Program-made: the position numbers and the translations under genes
Notes under the pieces: model-generated
Told to the model about the DNA's origin: nothing
Databases searched by the model: none
The model's input: the letters and a program-made list of their open reading frames with translations, nothing else
Shown here: one piece after another, positions 42,399-50,936 of the stretch
How positions within the stretch are numbered: the first letter of the stretch is position 1
Layout: each line of letters begins with the position of its first letter
Origin: Humibacter ginsenosidimutans
Lineage (GTDB): Bacteria > Actinomycetota > Actinomycetes > Actinomycetales > Microbacteriaceae
DNA length: 64,000 nucleotides
Assembly (NCBI RefSeq): GCF_007859675.1
Contig: NZ_CP042305.1
Coordinates: 3,410,001-3,474,000 of the forward strand
Direction of reading: 5' to 3'

Positions 42399-42460
42399 CG
42401 AAAACCGGAGCGATCGCGCTCTCGCGCCGAATACCGAAGCAATGCTCCGGTATTCGGCGC
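42399..42460. repeat. Stem-loop with the GATCGCGCTCTCGCG core repeat (copy 3)
   Basis: Core at 42399-42436; GCGCCGAATACCG (42424-42436) pairs perfectly with CGGTATTCGGCGC (42448-42460), and a second CTCCGGTATTCG follows near 42464. Confidence 0.65.
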
Positions 42461-42565
42461 ATCCTCCGGTATTCGTGGCGCCTTGCGCGGCGCCCCGGCC
42501 GCTGCTCCGGGCCATCCGACGTGGCCATCCGCATATCGTGGAAGACGTTCGAGACGGGAGTGCAC

Positions 42566-43510
42566 ATGCAGACGGTGATCCAGTACACGCAGTTCGGCGG
42601 ACCCGAGGTGCTCGAGGTGGCGCAGTACCCCGATCCGGTGCCCGGCGAAGGCAAGGTGCTGGTCGCCGTCAAGGCGGCCGGGGTCAACCCCATCGACGCC
42701 AAGCTGCGCCAGGGCACGCGCCCGTCCGACCCCATCGAGAAGCCGCGTCGCCTGGGACTGGATGCCTCAGGCATCATCTCCGCACTGGGCCCGGACGTGG
42801 ATGGCTGGGCCGTGGGAGACGAGGTCGTGGTGCGCGGGGCGTTCGGCGGCTACGCGAGCGAGCTCGTGGCATCCACCGGCAAGCTCGTGCGCAAGCCCGC
42901 GAACGTGCCGTTCGATCAGGCGGCGGCGCTGGGCGTCGCGGCCGGGACCGCGTACCAGATCGTCGACTCGATCGGCGCCGGTGAAGGCGACGTGCTGCTG
43001 GTGCACGCGGCGTCCGGCTCTGTGGGGCAGGCCGTCATCCAGTTCGCACGCGACAAGGGCATCGTGGTGGTCGGCACCGCGAACGCGCGCAATCTCGACC
43101 GCGTGAGCGAGCTCGGCGCCATCGCGGTGGAGTATGGCGACGGGCTGGTCGAGCGCGTGCGCGCAGCGGTTCCGCAGGGCGTGGACTACGTGCTCGACCT
43201 GGCGGGCACGGATGCCGCGCTGCAGGCGTCCTTCGAGCTGGTGCCGGATCGCTCGCACATCGGCACCATCGTTGTGGGCGCGAAGGCGGCGGAACTCGGC
43301 ATCAAGGCGTGGTCGGGCGGCAACCCCGTGCCGCTCACCGACGAGGAGAACGCGCTGCGCGACAAGGGGCTCGAGGTCGCGCTCGCCGGACTCGCCGACG
43401 GCACGTTCCAGGTGGAGATCGCAGCGGAGTATCCGCTCGTGGAGGCGGCCGAGGCGCACAGGGCGCTGAAGTCGGGCGGCCTGCGCGGCAAGATCGTGCT
43501 CGTGCCGTGA
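42566..43510 (+). CDS. Zinc-independent quinone oxidoreductase-like NADP enzyme (314 aa)
   Basis: MDR family: GroES-like N-domain with GVNPIDAKLRQG, then a Rossmann domain with HAASGSVGQAVIQFARDKG. It lacks the catalytic and structural zinc Cys/His residues, as in quinone oxidoreductases. The ATG at 42566 is preferred over 42521 because GGGAG stands before it. Probably follows the epimerase gene in expression, after the stem-loop. Confidence 0.88.
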   Translation: MQTVIQYTQFGGPEVLEVAQYPDPVPGEGKVLVAVKAAGVNPIDAKLRQGTRPSDPIEKPRRLGLDASGIISALGPDVDGWAVGDEVVVRGAFGGYASELVASTGKLVRKPANVPFDQAAALGVAAGTAYQIVDSIGAGEGDVLLVHAASGSVGQAVIQFARDKGIVVVGTANARNLDRVSELGAIAVEYGDGLVERVRAAVPQGVDYVLDLAGTDAALQASFELVPDRSHIGTIVVGAKAAELGIKAWSGGNPVPLTDEENALRDKGLEVALAGLADGTFQVEIAAEYPLVEAAEAHRALKSGGLRGKIVLVP

Positions 43511-43601
43511 GCACCCGCCCTTCACCCCGCCAGGGTGACCGCGCACCGGTGCCCGTGGCGCATGCTGGAACGAGTCAGCGTGCAAGGCGAAGGGAACCCT
43601 C

Positions 43602-44030
43602 ATGAGCGAGTTGGAATACGGCCCCGTCGAGTTCGTGCTCGTCGGATTCAGTGGCGAAGCCCCTGATCCCGGAGTCGTGGATGCCGTGCGCGAGCTCGTC
43701 GCCGACGGTGCGGTGCGCATCATCGACGCGATCCTGCTGACGAGGAACCTCGACGGCGACATCGAGACGATCGAGATCGAAGACGCCTCGGCCGCGTACG
43801 GCCTGGAGGAGGCCGACCTCGACCTTTCAGGACTGGCCGCCGATGAGGACATCGAGTACTTCGCGGAGTCGCTCGAGCCGGGAACGAGCGCCGAGCTGCT
43901 CGTCGTCGAACTGCTCTGGGCCAAGAAGCTCGCGTCGCGCCTCGCCGCGTCGGGCGGTGCGGTGCTCGCCAGCGAGCGCATCCCGGCGCCCATCGTCAAT
44001 GAGGTCGTGGCACTCGCTCGCGCCGAGTGA
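43602..44030 (+). CDS. DUF6325-type protein (142 aa)
   Basis: Acidic protein: EYGPVEFVLVGFSGEAPDPGVVDAVRELVADGAVRIIDAILLTRNLDGDIETIEIED, then an acidic middle and a helical C-terminus LLVVELLWAKKLASRLAASGG. This pattern is the DUF1269/DUF6325 group, function unknown, usually next to a SHOCT-domain gene as here. GAAGGGA precedes the ATG. Confidence 0.78.
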   Translation: MSELEYGPVEFVLVGFSGEAPDPGVVDAVRELVADGAVRIIDAILLTRNLDGDIETIEIEDASAAYGLEEADLDLSGLAADEDIEYFAESLEPGTSAELLVVELLWAKKLASRLAASGGAVLASERIPAPIVNEVVALARAE

Positions 44031-44073
44031 TCCCGTCGGCCACCCACCACACGTCACAAGGATCGGAGTCATC

Positions 44074-44421
44074 ATGCCTTTCGTTCGACGCATCGGACGC
44101 CCCGGGCTCATCGGAACCGCGGCTCGCACTGCTGTCATCGCGGGCACGGCCACGGCCGTTGCCGGCGGTGTCGCTTCCAGCCAGCAGCGCAAGGCCGAGG
44201 AGCGATACGAGGCCGACGCCTATCAGCAACAGCAGCAGCAGGCTCAGATGCAGGCTGCCGCGCAACAGGCGGTCGCGCAGCAGCAGGCCGCCCCTGCCCC
44301 CGCACCGGCGGCGGGCGGCGACACCACCTCTGAGCTGGAGCGACTCGCCGGCTTGCACCAGCAGGGCATCCTGACCGATGAGGAGTTCAGCGCCGCCAAG
44401 CAGAAACTGCTGGGCCTCTGA
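44074..44421 (+). CDS. SHOCT-domain protein (115 aa)
   Basis: N-terminal hydrophobic segment (GLIGTAARTAVIAGTATAVAGGV), a Gln/Ala-rich helical middle and a C-terminal SHOCT motif ELERLAGLHQQGILTDEEFSAAKQKLL (residues about 88-115). SHOCT is a small oligomerisation or targeting module. Paired with the DUF6325 gene 43 bp upstream; its stop overlaps the proposed CTG start of the SDR. Confidence 0.85.
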   Translation: MPFVRRIGRPGLIGTAARTAVIAGTATAVAGGVASSQQRKAEERYEADAYQQQQQQAQMQAAAQQAVAQQQAAPAPAPAAGGDTTSELERLAGLHQQGILTDEEFSAAKQKLLGL

Positions 44422-45326
44422 ACAGCGGAGACGGCTCGCTCGCCGGCAACGCGGCGCGGCTCGCCGGTCGAGCGGCGCTGATCACCGGCGTCTCGCGTCG
44501 GCGCGGCATCGGCTACGCCATCGCGACACGACTCGCGAGCGAGGGCGCCAGCGTCTTCGTGCAGCATCACGCGGCGCACGACGCCGACCAGCCATGGGGA
44601 AGCGACGATCTGGATGCCGTGCGTGCGGGCATCCTGGAACGTCTCGCACCCCACGCACGGTTCGGTGATCTCGGCGCCGACCTTGCGCAACCGGATGCTC
44701 CCGCCCAGGTCATCGACGCCGCGCGCGCGGCCATCGGTCGCCTCGACATCCTCGTGTGCAACCACGCACGATCGGGCGGCGACGGATCGATCTTCGACAT
44801 GACGGCCGATCGGCTCTCCGGGCATTTCGACGTGAACGCACGGTCCACTCTGCTGCTCACGCGGCACTTCGCCGACCAGTTCAGCGGGGTCGATGTCCGA
44901 GACGACGCCGACGCGAGCCGTCCGGGCGACGTCGAGACGACGAGCGGTCCGTTCGACGAGTTCGCGACCGGCCGCGTCATCTGGATGACGTCGGGTCAAC
45001 TGCTCGGCCCGATGCGTGGCGAGGTCGCCTACGCGGCGAGCAAGGCGGCGCTGGCCAGTGTGACGCCGACGGTGGCGGCGGAGCTGCTGGGGCGTGGCAT
45101 CCTGCTCAACACGGTGAACCCCGGCCCGGTCAACACGGGCTATCTGGATGCCGACACCAGCGACCGCGCGCCCGAAACGGTCGCCGAGGTGCTCGCTTCG
45201 ATGCCGTTCGGCAGGTTCGGGCAGCCGGACGACGTGGCCCGGCTGATCGCGTGGCTGGTGTCATCCGAAGGCCGGTGGACGACCGGCCAGGTGCTCACCT
45301 CCGACGGCGGCTTCAGCCTCACCTGA
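44418..45326 (+). CDS. SDR-family oxidoreductase with a probable CTG start (302 aa)
   Basis: The nucleotide-binding motif ALITGVSRRRGIGYAIA lies before the first ATG/GTG/TTG in this frame (GTG at 44559, inside the fold). The frame is closed by a TGA at 44379. The only plausible initiator upstream is CTG at 44418, overlapping the SHOCT stop as CTGA, like the GTGA/ATGA overlaps elsewhere here. Other SDR features: CNHA, TSG region and YAASK (catalytic Tyr and Lys), NPGPVNTGYLD, and TSDGGFSLT at the end. Substrate unknown. Confidence 0.78.
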   Translation: MNSGDGSLAGNAARLAGRAALITGVSRRRGIGYAIATRLASEGASVFVQHHAAHDADQPWGSDDLDAVRAGILERLAPHARFGDLGADLAQPDAPAQVIDAARAAIGRLDILVCNHARSGGDGSIFDMTADRLSGHFDVNARSTLLLTRHFADQFSGVDVRDDADASRPGDVETTSGPFDEFATGRVIWMTSGQLLGPMRGEVAYAASKAALASVTPTVAAELLGRGILLNTVNPGPVNTGYLDADTSDRAPETVAEVLASMPFGRFGQPDDVARLIAWLVSSEGRWTTGQVLTSDGGFSLT

Positions 45327-45639
45327 CGTCCCGGCGCGCACCCGACGTCCCGGCGCGCTGTCGTGCGCTGCGCTGCCGCGCCGCGCCGTCTCGTGCCGTC
45401 GTCTCGCGCCGTCTCGTGCCGTGAAACGATCCAGAAGTCGAAATCTGCGCCCTGGTCGTGGCCGCAATCGCATTTGTGACCTTTCGCCGGCCCCACGACT
45501 GCGGCAGGCTGGGCGGGGACCGGCGCCACTTCTGCAATGCGACACGCTCCCGGTCGCGGCGGCGTGTACGCCGCGACGAACCCGGCCTTCTACCTGGTCG
45601 ACTGCGGCACGCCGGGCGGGGACCGGCGTGCAGAACAAC
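45327..45639. repeat. Non-coding gap with short direct repeats
   Basis: No gene. It holds near-tandem GTCTCGTGCCGT/GTCTCGCGCC units at 45388-45422 and a 30-bp direct repeat, about 90% identical, at 45496-45525 and 45599-45628 (CGACTGCGGCA...GGGCGGGGACCGGCG). The convergent genes end on either side. Confidence 0.55.
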
Positions 45640-46494
45640 TCAGAACAGGTCGGGGCTCGGCGCGCCCGCGTGGCGGATGATCACGTCGGCGTGCCGGTCG
45701 AATCGGTAGCCGACGCCGCGCACCGTGCGCACGATGTCTTCGTAGCGGCCGAGCTTGGAGCGCAGACGGCGGATGTGCACGTCGATGGTCCGCTCGTTGG
45801 GCACCTCGTCGTCGCCCGCCTGCCACAGCGACGCGATCAGCTCTGCACGCTCGATGGTGCGGCCCTCGCGAAGCACGAGGTACTGCAGCAGCTCGAACTC
45901 CTTGTAGGTGAGACCGACCGGCTCGTTGTCGAGCAGCAGGCGCTTGCGCGAGATGTCGACGACCACGCCCGACGCGCGATCCTGCTCGGGATCCGTCGTC
46001 TGGCGGCTGCGCGCGACAGCGGCAGGATCCTGGAGCGCGAGGCGCACCACGTCGAGGTCGCGTCCACCGGCGGCGTCGGGTGCGAGTGCGACAGACGCAT
46101 AGGCCTCCGAGCCAGGTGCGATCTCGGCGACGAGTCGCTTCAGCGCCTCGACGACGTGTCCCAGATCGGTGCCGGCGGCGAGGGCCTTCGCTTCGTCGAA
46201 GCCGACGTAGAGGGCGAACCCGCGTGCCCGGGTGCCGTTCGGCACGGCACGGATGCGTGCCGGCTGCGGCCCCTGCTCGGCGGGTGCGGCGGTGCGGGTG
46301 ACCCGCTGCTGCACGGGCAGGGGCTGAACCTGCACCGGGGCATCCTGAACCTGACGGGGATGCGCCGCCTGGGCAACAGCGGCGACCGGACTGACCGGAG
46401 CAGGAGTCACGAGCGGGGCGGTGCGCACGGCGCGAACGGCCGTGTGGCGGGGGGCGATGGTGTCGGTCAGCGGGGTGACGGTGGCAAGAGACAT
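45640..46494 (-). CDS. Orphan OmpR/PhoB-type winged-helix regulator without receiver domain (284 aa)
   Basis: C-terminal residues about 180-272 are a clear OmpR/PhoB winged helix: VGLTYKEFELLQYLVLREGRTIERAELIASLW, then ERTIDVHIRRLRSKLGRYEDIVRTVRGVGYRF. Residues 1-90 are Pro/Ala/Val/Gln-rich and probably disordered; 90-165 form a small domain (FALYVGFDEAKALAAGTDLGHVVEALKRLVAEI) with no phospho-acceptor pattern of a receiver. AGAGGA precedes the ATG. No kinase is nearby. Long leader of over 300 nt from the promoter at 46833-46861. Confidence 0.85.
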   Translation of the reverse strand: MSLATVTPLTDTIAPRHTAVRAVRTAPLVTPAPVSPVAAVAQAAHPRQVQDAPVQVQPLPVQQRVTRTAAPAEQGPQPARIRAVPNGTRARGFALYVGFDEAKALAAGTDLGHVVEALKRLVAEIAPGSEAYASVALAPDAAGGRDLDVVRLALQDPAAVARSRQTTDPEQDRASGVVVDISRKRLLLDNEPVGLTYKEFELLQYLVLREGRTIERAELIASLWQAGDDEVPNERTIDVHIRRLRSKLGRYEDIVRTVRGVGYRFDRHADVIIRHAGAPSPDLF

Positions 46495-46832
46495 GGGATG
46501 AAGTCCTCTGAGTGATGATGCTGAGAACCCTGCGCCGAGATGAGAGTGCGCGTGGAGCGGGTTCGGAACTGAGCCGCGTGTGCGGCGGGTGCTGAAGCCG
46601 TCACGATCGGCTTCGGGATGCGTCGCGCGAGACAGAGGTCTCGTCGGTTTTCGCCTTCACGCAGAGCGGAATCGTGCGGGAGGAGATCAGCGAGCGACGG
46701 CGGGGCGAAAGGTCGTCAGATCAGCGACACATTCGACAGCACATGACGGCAGCGCGGCCGGGCATCATCATGCCGGCGTGCCCAAGGGCCTCGAAGGAGG
46801 TCAGGGTGCGCGTGGATGCAGTCATGCGTGCA

Positions 46833-46861
46833 AGTAAAGCGGATGTGACACCGCGTGTCAA
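46833..46861 (-). promoter_or_regulatory. Promoter of the orphan winged-helix gene with overlapping dyad
   Basis: On the bottom strand TTGACA (46861-46856), 17 bp, TTTACT (46838-46833). TGACAC-CGC-GTGTCA (46846-46860) is a perfect dyad over the -35 box, a candidate autoregulatory site. Confidence 0.65.
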
Positions 46862-46911
46862 AGCGACGACGCTGCACCCCTGATCTGGGGCGGACATTCT
46901 CTCTTCAAGGC

Positions 46912-46940
46912 TTGAACTCGGAGTACATGCTGCCGATAAA
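46912..46940 (+). promoter_or_regulatory. Promoter toward the surface-protein gene
   Basis: TTGAAC (46912-46917), 17 bp, GATAAA (46935-46940), about 255 nt before the start codon at 47202. Confidence 0.5.
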
Positions 46941-47201
46941 CTGGCGCAGCCGTGCGACCACCCTGTCGCATGATGCGCCCCCTCAAGCACCCGAGTTTTA
47001 CCCGAACCACGCCCGGTCGTTCGGCGAATCGTCGATCCGTCGCGCTGTGAGATGTCCCGTGTCTCGTGCGCGTCTCTTTTTGCGAGTGACCAGGAAGCCT
47101 GGCCCAGCCCTCACCACGAAGATGAGAGCGGCTCAGCAATGCTGTCTTCGGAACGTGCTCCAGGAGGCGCGAGTCGAACCTCGTACCCGGAGACACAGCA
47201 C

Positions 47202-49919
47202 ATGAATCTCAAGAGACTCGGGGCGGTGATCGGTGCCGCCGCGCTTCTCGCCGCAGGGGCGGTCGTCGGCATCGCCGCGCCGGCGAGCGCGCATACCGCG
47301 GTCGTCAGCGGCACAGCGAGCTGTCAGAGCGACGGCACCTACACGATCACCTGGACGTACAAGCAGACCCTGACACCCGACGGTGACCACGCCGATGTCA
47401 AGGTCACCTCGCACGCCCCGGAGCCCAGCACGCTCTACGCGACGGGGGTAGGCGTCTCGGCGCCCGTCGACGGGCAGCTCTGGCTGAACGCCTGGACCGA
47501 CCACGCCTCCTCGGGCGGGCAGACCGGCATCCCGACTCGCACCGGCAACTGGACCACCACCTTCACGCAGGCGGGCGTCGCCGGAACGTCGAAGGTCGCC
47601 ACCGTCTCGGTCCAGACCGACTGGCAGGGCTGGGGGAGCGCGGACAACGACGGCATCGTGCAGTTGACCGGCGACTGCGCGACGGCCAAGGCACGGGATG
47701 CCGTGGCTTCCGCCATCGTCACGCCGCCGACCTGCGCGAGCACGTCCACGGTGCAGTTCGCGATCGAGCACGCCACGTGGGACTCGGATGGCTACTCCAC
47801 ACAGCCGGGGACGCACACCCGCAAGGCCACGGCCGATGTCGGGCATCTCTTCTCGGATGGTCACGCGCACACGAGCGTGACGTACGTCATTCAGAAGAAG
47901 CTCAAGAGCTCGCACTGCACGCCGACGACCTATCAGACCGTGGTCTGGCAGATGCCGACGAAGCCGGCGGACAGCAGCTCCGCCACGTGGCCGCAGACGT
48001 TCGTGAGCGCGACGCCGGAGACGACCGAGACGCTCGACGTCGACGTTCCGACGACGTGCGGCACGTACTACCAGGTGGACAGTTACATCGACAACGCCAC
48101 CACGCAGAGCCTCATCGCCGCGGCGAAGAACGGCACCCGGCTGACGTCGCCGAACCACCCGGCAGAGTCGCTGGCCCCCGGCGGGCTGAACACCGCGTGG
48201 CGGTTCGTGATCAACGCGGACTGCACGACGGTCGTCGTGCCCGACGTGACGTGGACCGACAACGTGTGCGGCAACGGAACGTCGAACGCCACCCTGACCC
48301 TTCCGGCGGTCGAGGGCGTCGTGTGGCATGTCAACAACCCGAACACCGCAGAGGCTCCCGGCACCTACCCGATGAACGCGGGCGGGCCGAACATCATCAC
48401 TGCCACTGCAGCCCCGGGCTACGTGCTCTCCGCCCCCTACGAGAAATCCATCACGTTCGGGCCGGTCCGCACGTACCAGAGCACCACGCCCGGCACGGAC
48501 AACTGCTACCAGCCGCCGACCATCGACGCGTGCACGAACCCGCTGCCCGGCATCCTCAGCACCAACCTCGACGCGAACGGCTGGGACTTCTCCGACACGC
48601 GCTCGCTCGGCACCAACACCTACGTGTCTCACGGGCTCAAGGTGTCGACCACTGGGAACACGAGCGAAGCGAAGGCCGCCGGCTATCACCCGGTCGACAT
48701 CCCGCTCAAGGATGTGGGAACGCCGTCGATCGACCTCGACGGCGTGACCGGAGTGGCACCCGGGCTGCAGCTCGGCATCGACCGTGACGGCAACGGAACG
48801 TGGGATGGCTATCTCGTCAGCGAGGGCGACACCTACGGCGCCGGTATGTGGTGGACCAACAAAGACGGCTTCGGCGTCGCCGCCGGTGGGGGATACCCCA
48901 GCCTCGGCACCCTGCAGGACTACCTGACGGCGAACCCCAACGCCAAGGTGGTCAGCGTCGGGTACTCCTTGGGCTCCGGCGTGGAGGGCTCGGCGATCAT
49001 CCGTTCGATCACGGTCGGATGCCAGACCTTCACGTTCGACCACCAGAGCGTGCAGGGCGCCGTCGCAAGCGCGAGCGCATCGGCTCCTGCCACCTGCCAC
49101 GCGGCATCCACCGAGTCGTTCACGATCGACAACGCCGAATGGCAGGGACCGGCGACGCAGAATGACGACGGTTCGTGGAGTCGCACGGCGGTCGCCACGG
49201 GTGACTACGTGTTCGCCGACGGCTCGACCACCGAGACCGTCACCTACACGCTGACGCCCGCCGACGCATCGCAGTGCGCGAAGCCGACTCTCGACGGGTC
49301 CGCCGTCACCGGCAAGTGCCTGGCGGACGCGCCGTGGATCTTCTACGACGTCGTCGTCGACAACCCTGATCACGTGGCTCTCGACAGCCACGACGTGACG
49401 ATCACGATGAGCGACGGCAAGGGCGACACGTGGTCGAAAAAGCTCGGCACGATCGACTCGTCGACCGAAGGTGCCGGCGCGACGGCAGACACGACGGAGC
49501 TGAGCGACAAGGTGCTGTGGCCGGGAGCCTCGGTGGCTGCTGACGGTGTCACCCCGACGGGCTGGCCGGGGTGGACCCAGAACGCGAGCGGTGCCTGGGT
49601 CGAGACCACAGGCAACTTCGCATGGACGCGTTCGGTGACCAGCGCCACGCTCGAGGTGAACCCGAGCTTGTCCGTCGAGGTGTCCTATCCGCCGGCGACG
49701 CCGAGCTGTGCGGCGCAGCCACCCGTCACCACCACGGATGCGGTCTCGACTCCGTCACCTGACGCGTCGACTTCCGCCGCATCGAGCGGTACCGGACTCG
49801 CCGAGACCGGCTCGAACCTCGTGTTCCCGCTGGTGGCGGGTGGCGCGATCATCGTGCTCGGCGGTGCTGCGCTCGCGTTCGCGCTGATCCGACGCCGCAA
49901 GACCGGCACGGAGCAGTAA
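47202..49919 (+). CDS. Large LAETG wall-anchored surface protein (905 aa)
   Basis: Signal peptide (MNLKRLGAVIGAAALLAAGAVVGIAAPASA), about 830 residues of Thr/Ser/Asp-rich beta-type domains, and a C-terminal sorting signal LAETG (866-870), hydrophobic helix and RRRK tail. Two repeats of about 65 residues are bounded by Cys pairs, C178-C239 and C632-C692, sharing P-T-C...ST..F.I..A.W...F.DG....VTY...C. No enzyme motif seen. Probably an adhesin or S-layer-like protein. LAxTG fits class E sortase. Start has GGAGA upstream. Confidence 0.85.
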   Translation: MNLKRLGAVIGAAALLAAGAVVGIAAPASAHTAVVSGTASCQSDGTYTITWTYKQTLTPDGDHADVKVTSHAPEPSTLYATGVGVSAPVDGQLWLNAWTDHASSGGQTGIPTRTGNWTTTFTQAGVAGTSKVATVSVQTDWQGWGSADNDGIVQLTGDCATAKARDAVASAIVTPPTCASTSTVQFAIEHATWDSDGYSTQPGTHTRKATADVGHLFSDGHAHTSVTYVIQKKLKSSHCTPTTYQTVVWQMPTKPADSSSATWPQTFVSATPETTETLDVDVPTTCGTYYQVDSYIDNATTQSLIAAAKNGTRLTSPNHPAESLAPGGLNTAWRFVINADCTTVVVPDVTWTDNVCGNGTSNATLTLPAVEGVVWHVNNPNTAEAPGTYPMNAGGPNIITATAAPGYVLSAPYEKSITFGPVRTYQSTTPGTDNCYQPPTIDACTNPLPGILSTNLDANGWDFSDTRSLGTNTYVSHGLKVSTTGNTSEAKAAGYHPVDIPLKDVGTPSIDLDGVTGVAPGLQLGIDRDGNGTWDGYLVSEGDTYGAGMWWTNKDGFGVAAGGGYPSLGTLQDYLTANPNAKVVSVGYSLGSGVEGSAIIRSITVGCQTFTFDHQSVQGAVASASASAPATCHAASTESFTIDNAEWQGPATQNDDGSWSRTAVATGDYVFADGSTTETVTYTLTPADASQCAKPTLDGSAVTGKCLADAPWIFYDVVVDNPDHVALDSHDVTITMSDGKGDTWSKKLGTIDSSTEGAGATADTTELSDKVLWPGASVAADGVTPTGWPGWTQNASGAWVETTGNFAWTRSVTSATLEVNPSLSVEVSYPPATPSCAAQPPVTTTDAVSTPSPDASTSAASSGTGLAETGSNLVFPLVAGGAIIVLGGAALAFALIRRRKTGTEQ

Positions 49920-49941
49920 TCCTGCGCGAGGAGCAATGAGT

Positions 49942-49969
49942 GAGGGCCCGTCCGAAAGGACGGGCCCTC
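49942..49969 (+). terminator. Terminator of the surface-protein gene
   Basis: GAGGGCCCGTCC, GAAA tetraloop, GGACGGGCCCTC: a perfect 12-bp stem 22 bases after the stop. Confidence 0.88.
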
Positions 49970-49983
49970 CGTCATTGTGCGCC

Positions 49984-50195
49984 GGTCCCCGCCCGGCGCA
50001 CCGCTGTCGGCTGTCGTGGGTGGTTGGGTTCGGCGCCGTCGGGGCCGCCGCCTCGTGGGGCGTGGTGCGGGTTCGGGTTTCGGTCCCCGCCCGGCGCACC
50101 GCTGTCGGCTGTCGTGGGTGGTTGGGTTCGGCGCCGTCGGCGGCGCCGCCTTGTGGGGCGTGGTGCGGGTTCGGGTTTCGGTCCTCGCCAGGCCG
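49984..50195. repeat. 98-bp tandem repeat, about 2.1 copies
   Basis: Unit beginning GGTCCCCGCCCGGCGCACCG at 49984 is repeated at 50082 and begins again at 50180 (GGTCCTCGCC). The two full copies differ at only a few positions near the end. It fills the gap to the upp stop and encodes nothing credible. Confidence 0.88.
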
Positions 50196-50218
50196 TACCG
50201 GCGTCGGCGTCGGTCGGC

Positions 50219-50851
50219 TCAGACCAGGCCGTAGAGGCGGTCGCCCGCGTCGCCGAGTCCCGGCACGATGTAGCCGTGCTCGTTGAGGTGATCGTCCACG
50301 GCACCGAGCACGAGCGTCACGTCGCGACCCTCCGTGAGACGCTCGACCGCTGCGATGCCTTCGGGAGCGGCGAGGATGCAGATGGCCGTGACATCCACGG
50401 CCCCCCGCTGGAAGAGGAACTCGATCGCCGCGCTGAGCGATCCGCCCGTGGCGAGCATCGGGTCCAGAACGAAGCACTGCCGGTTGGAGAGGTCTTCGGG
50501 CAGACGCTCGGCATACGTCGTGGGCTGCAGCGTCTCCTCGTTGCGCACCATGCCGAGAAAGCCGACCTCGGCCGACGGCACGAGCTTGACCATGCCCTCG
50601 AGCATCCCGAGTCCGGCGCGCAGGATCGGAACCACCAGCGGCTTCGGGTCGGCGAGCGTGACTCCGGTGGTCGCTGCGACCGGCGTCTGGATGTCCACCG
50701 GCGTGACATGCACGTTGCGGGTGGCTTCGTAGGCGAGCAGCGTCACGAGCTCCTCGACGAGCGCCCGGAACGTCACGGCCGGGGTGTCGCGGTTGCGCAG
50801 CACCGAGAGCTTGTGAGTGACGAGCGGGTGGTCGGCCACGTGCAATCGCAT
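50219..50851 (-). CDS. upp: Uracil phosphoribosyltransferase (210 aa)
   Basis: Type I PRTase: N-terminal [30 protein letters not shown], and the PRPP loop [12 protein letters not shown]-terminal [16 protein letters not shown]. Makes UMP from uracil and PRPP (pyrimidine salvage). The ATG at 50851 is right because TACTGT (top-strand ACAGTA, 50859-50864) ends seven bases upstream (leaderless) and the known family start matches. Divergent from tadA. Confidence 0.96.
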   Translation of the reverse strand: MRLHVADHPLVTHKLSVLRNRDTPAVTFRALVEELVTLLAYEATRNVHVTPVDIQTPVAATTGVTLADPKPLVVPILRAGLGMLEGMVKLVPSAEVGFLGMVRNEETLQPTTYAERLPEDLSNRQCFVLDPMLATGGSLSAAIEFLFQRGAVDVTAICILAAPEGIAAVERLTEGRDVTLVLGAVDDHLNEHGYIVPGLGDAGDRLYGLV

Positions 50852-50936
50852 AGGCTCAACAGTAATCGTGGCCGGGGCCGTCGGCATCCGCCGCGCACGC
50901 CGCAGCCACCAGCATCAGCATCGACGGAGGCGTCTC

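Larger units (their letters stand above)
46495..47201. promoter_or_regulatory. 707-bp divergent regulatory region
   Basis: No gene is supported. It contains one promoter for each side (46833-46861 minus, 46912-46940 plus) back to back with only about 50 bp between -35 boxes, so both genes have leaders of roughly 250-340 nt, unusual in this otherwise compact window. Confidence 0.5.

Noticed and set aside
36513..42460. Three spaced GATCGCGCTCTCGCG repeats considered as a CRISPR-like array
   Set aside because: Spacing is kilobases with genes between, and no cas genes are present.
47160..47200. GAGTCGAACCTC segment resembling a tRNA T-arm on the minus strand
   Set aside because: T-stem pairing fails after the first base pair and no acceptor, D or anticodon arm is present.
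47133..49391. 752-residue minus-strand frame opposite the surface protein
   Set aside because: Arg/Gly/Val-rich antisense shadow; the plus-strand protein has signal peptide and sorting signal.
49936..50286. Open frame through the 98-bp tandem repeat
   Set aside because: The repeat unit is not a multiple of three and the frame runs into upp antisense; composition is repeat-driven.
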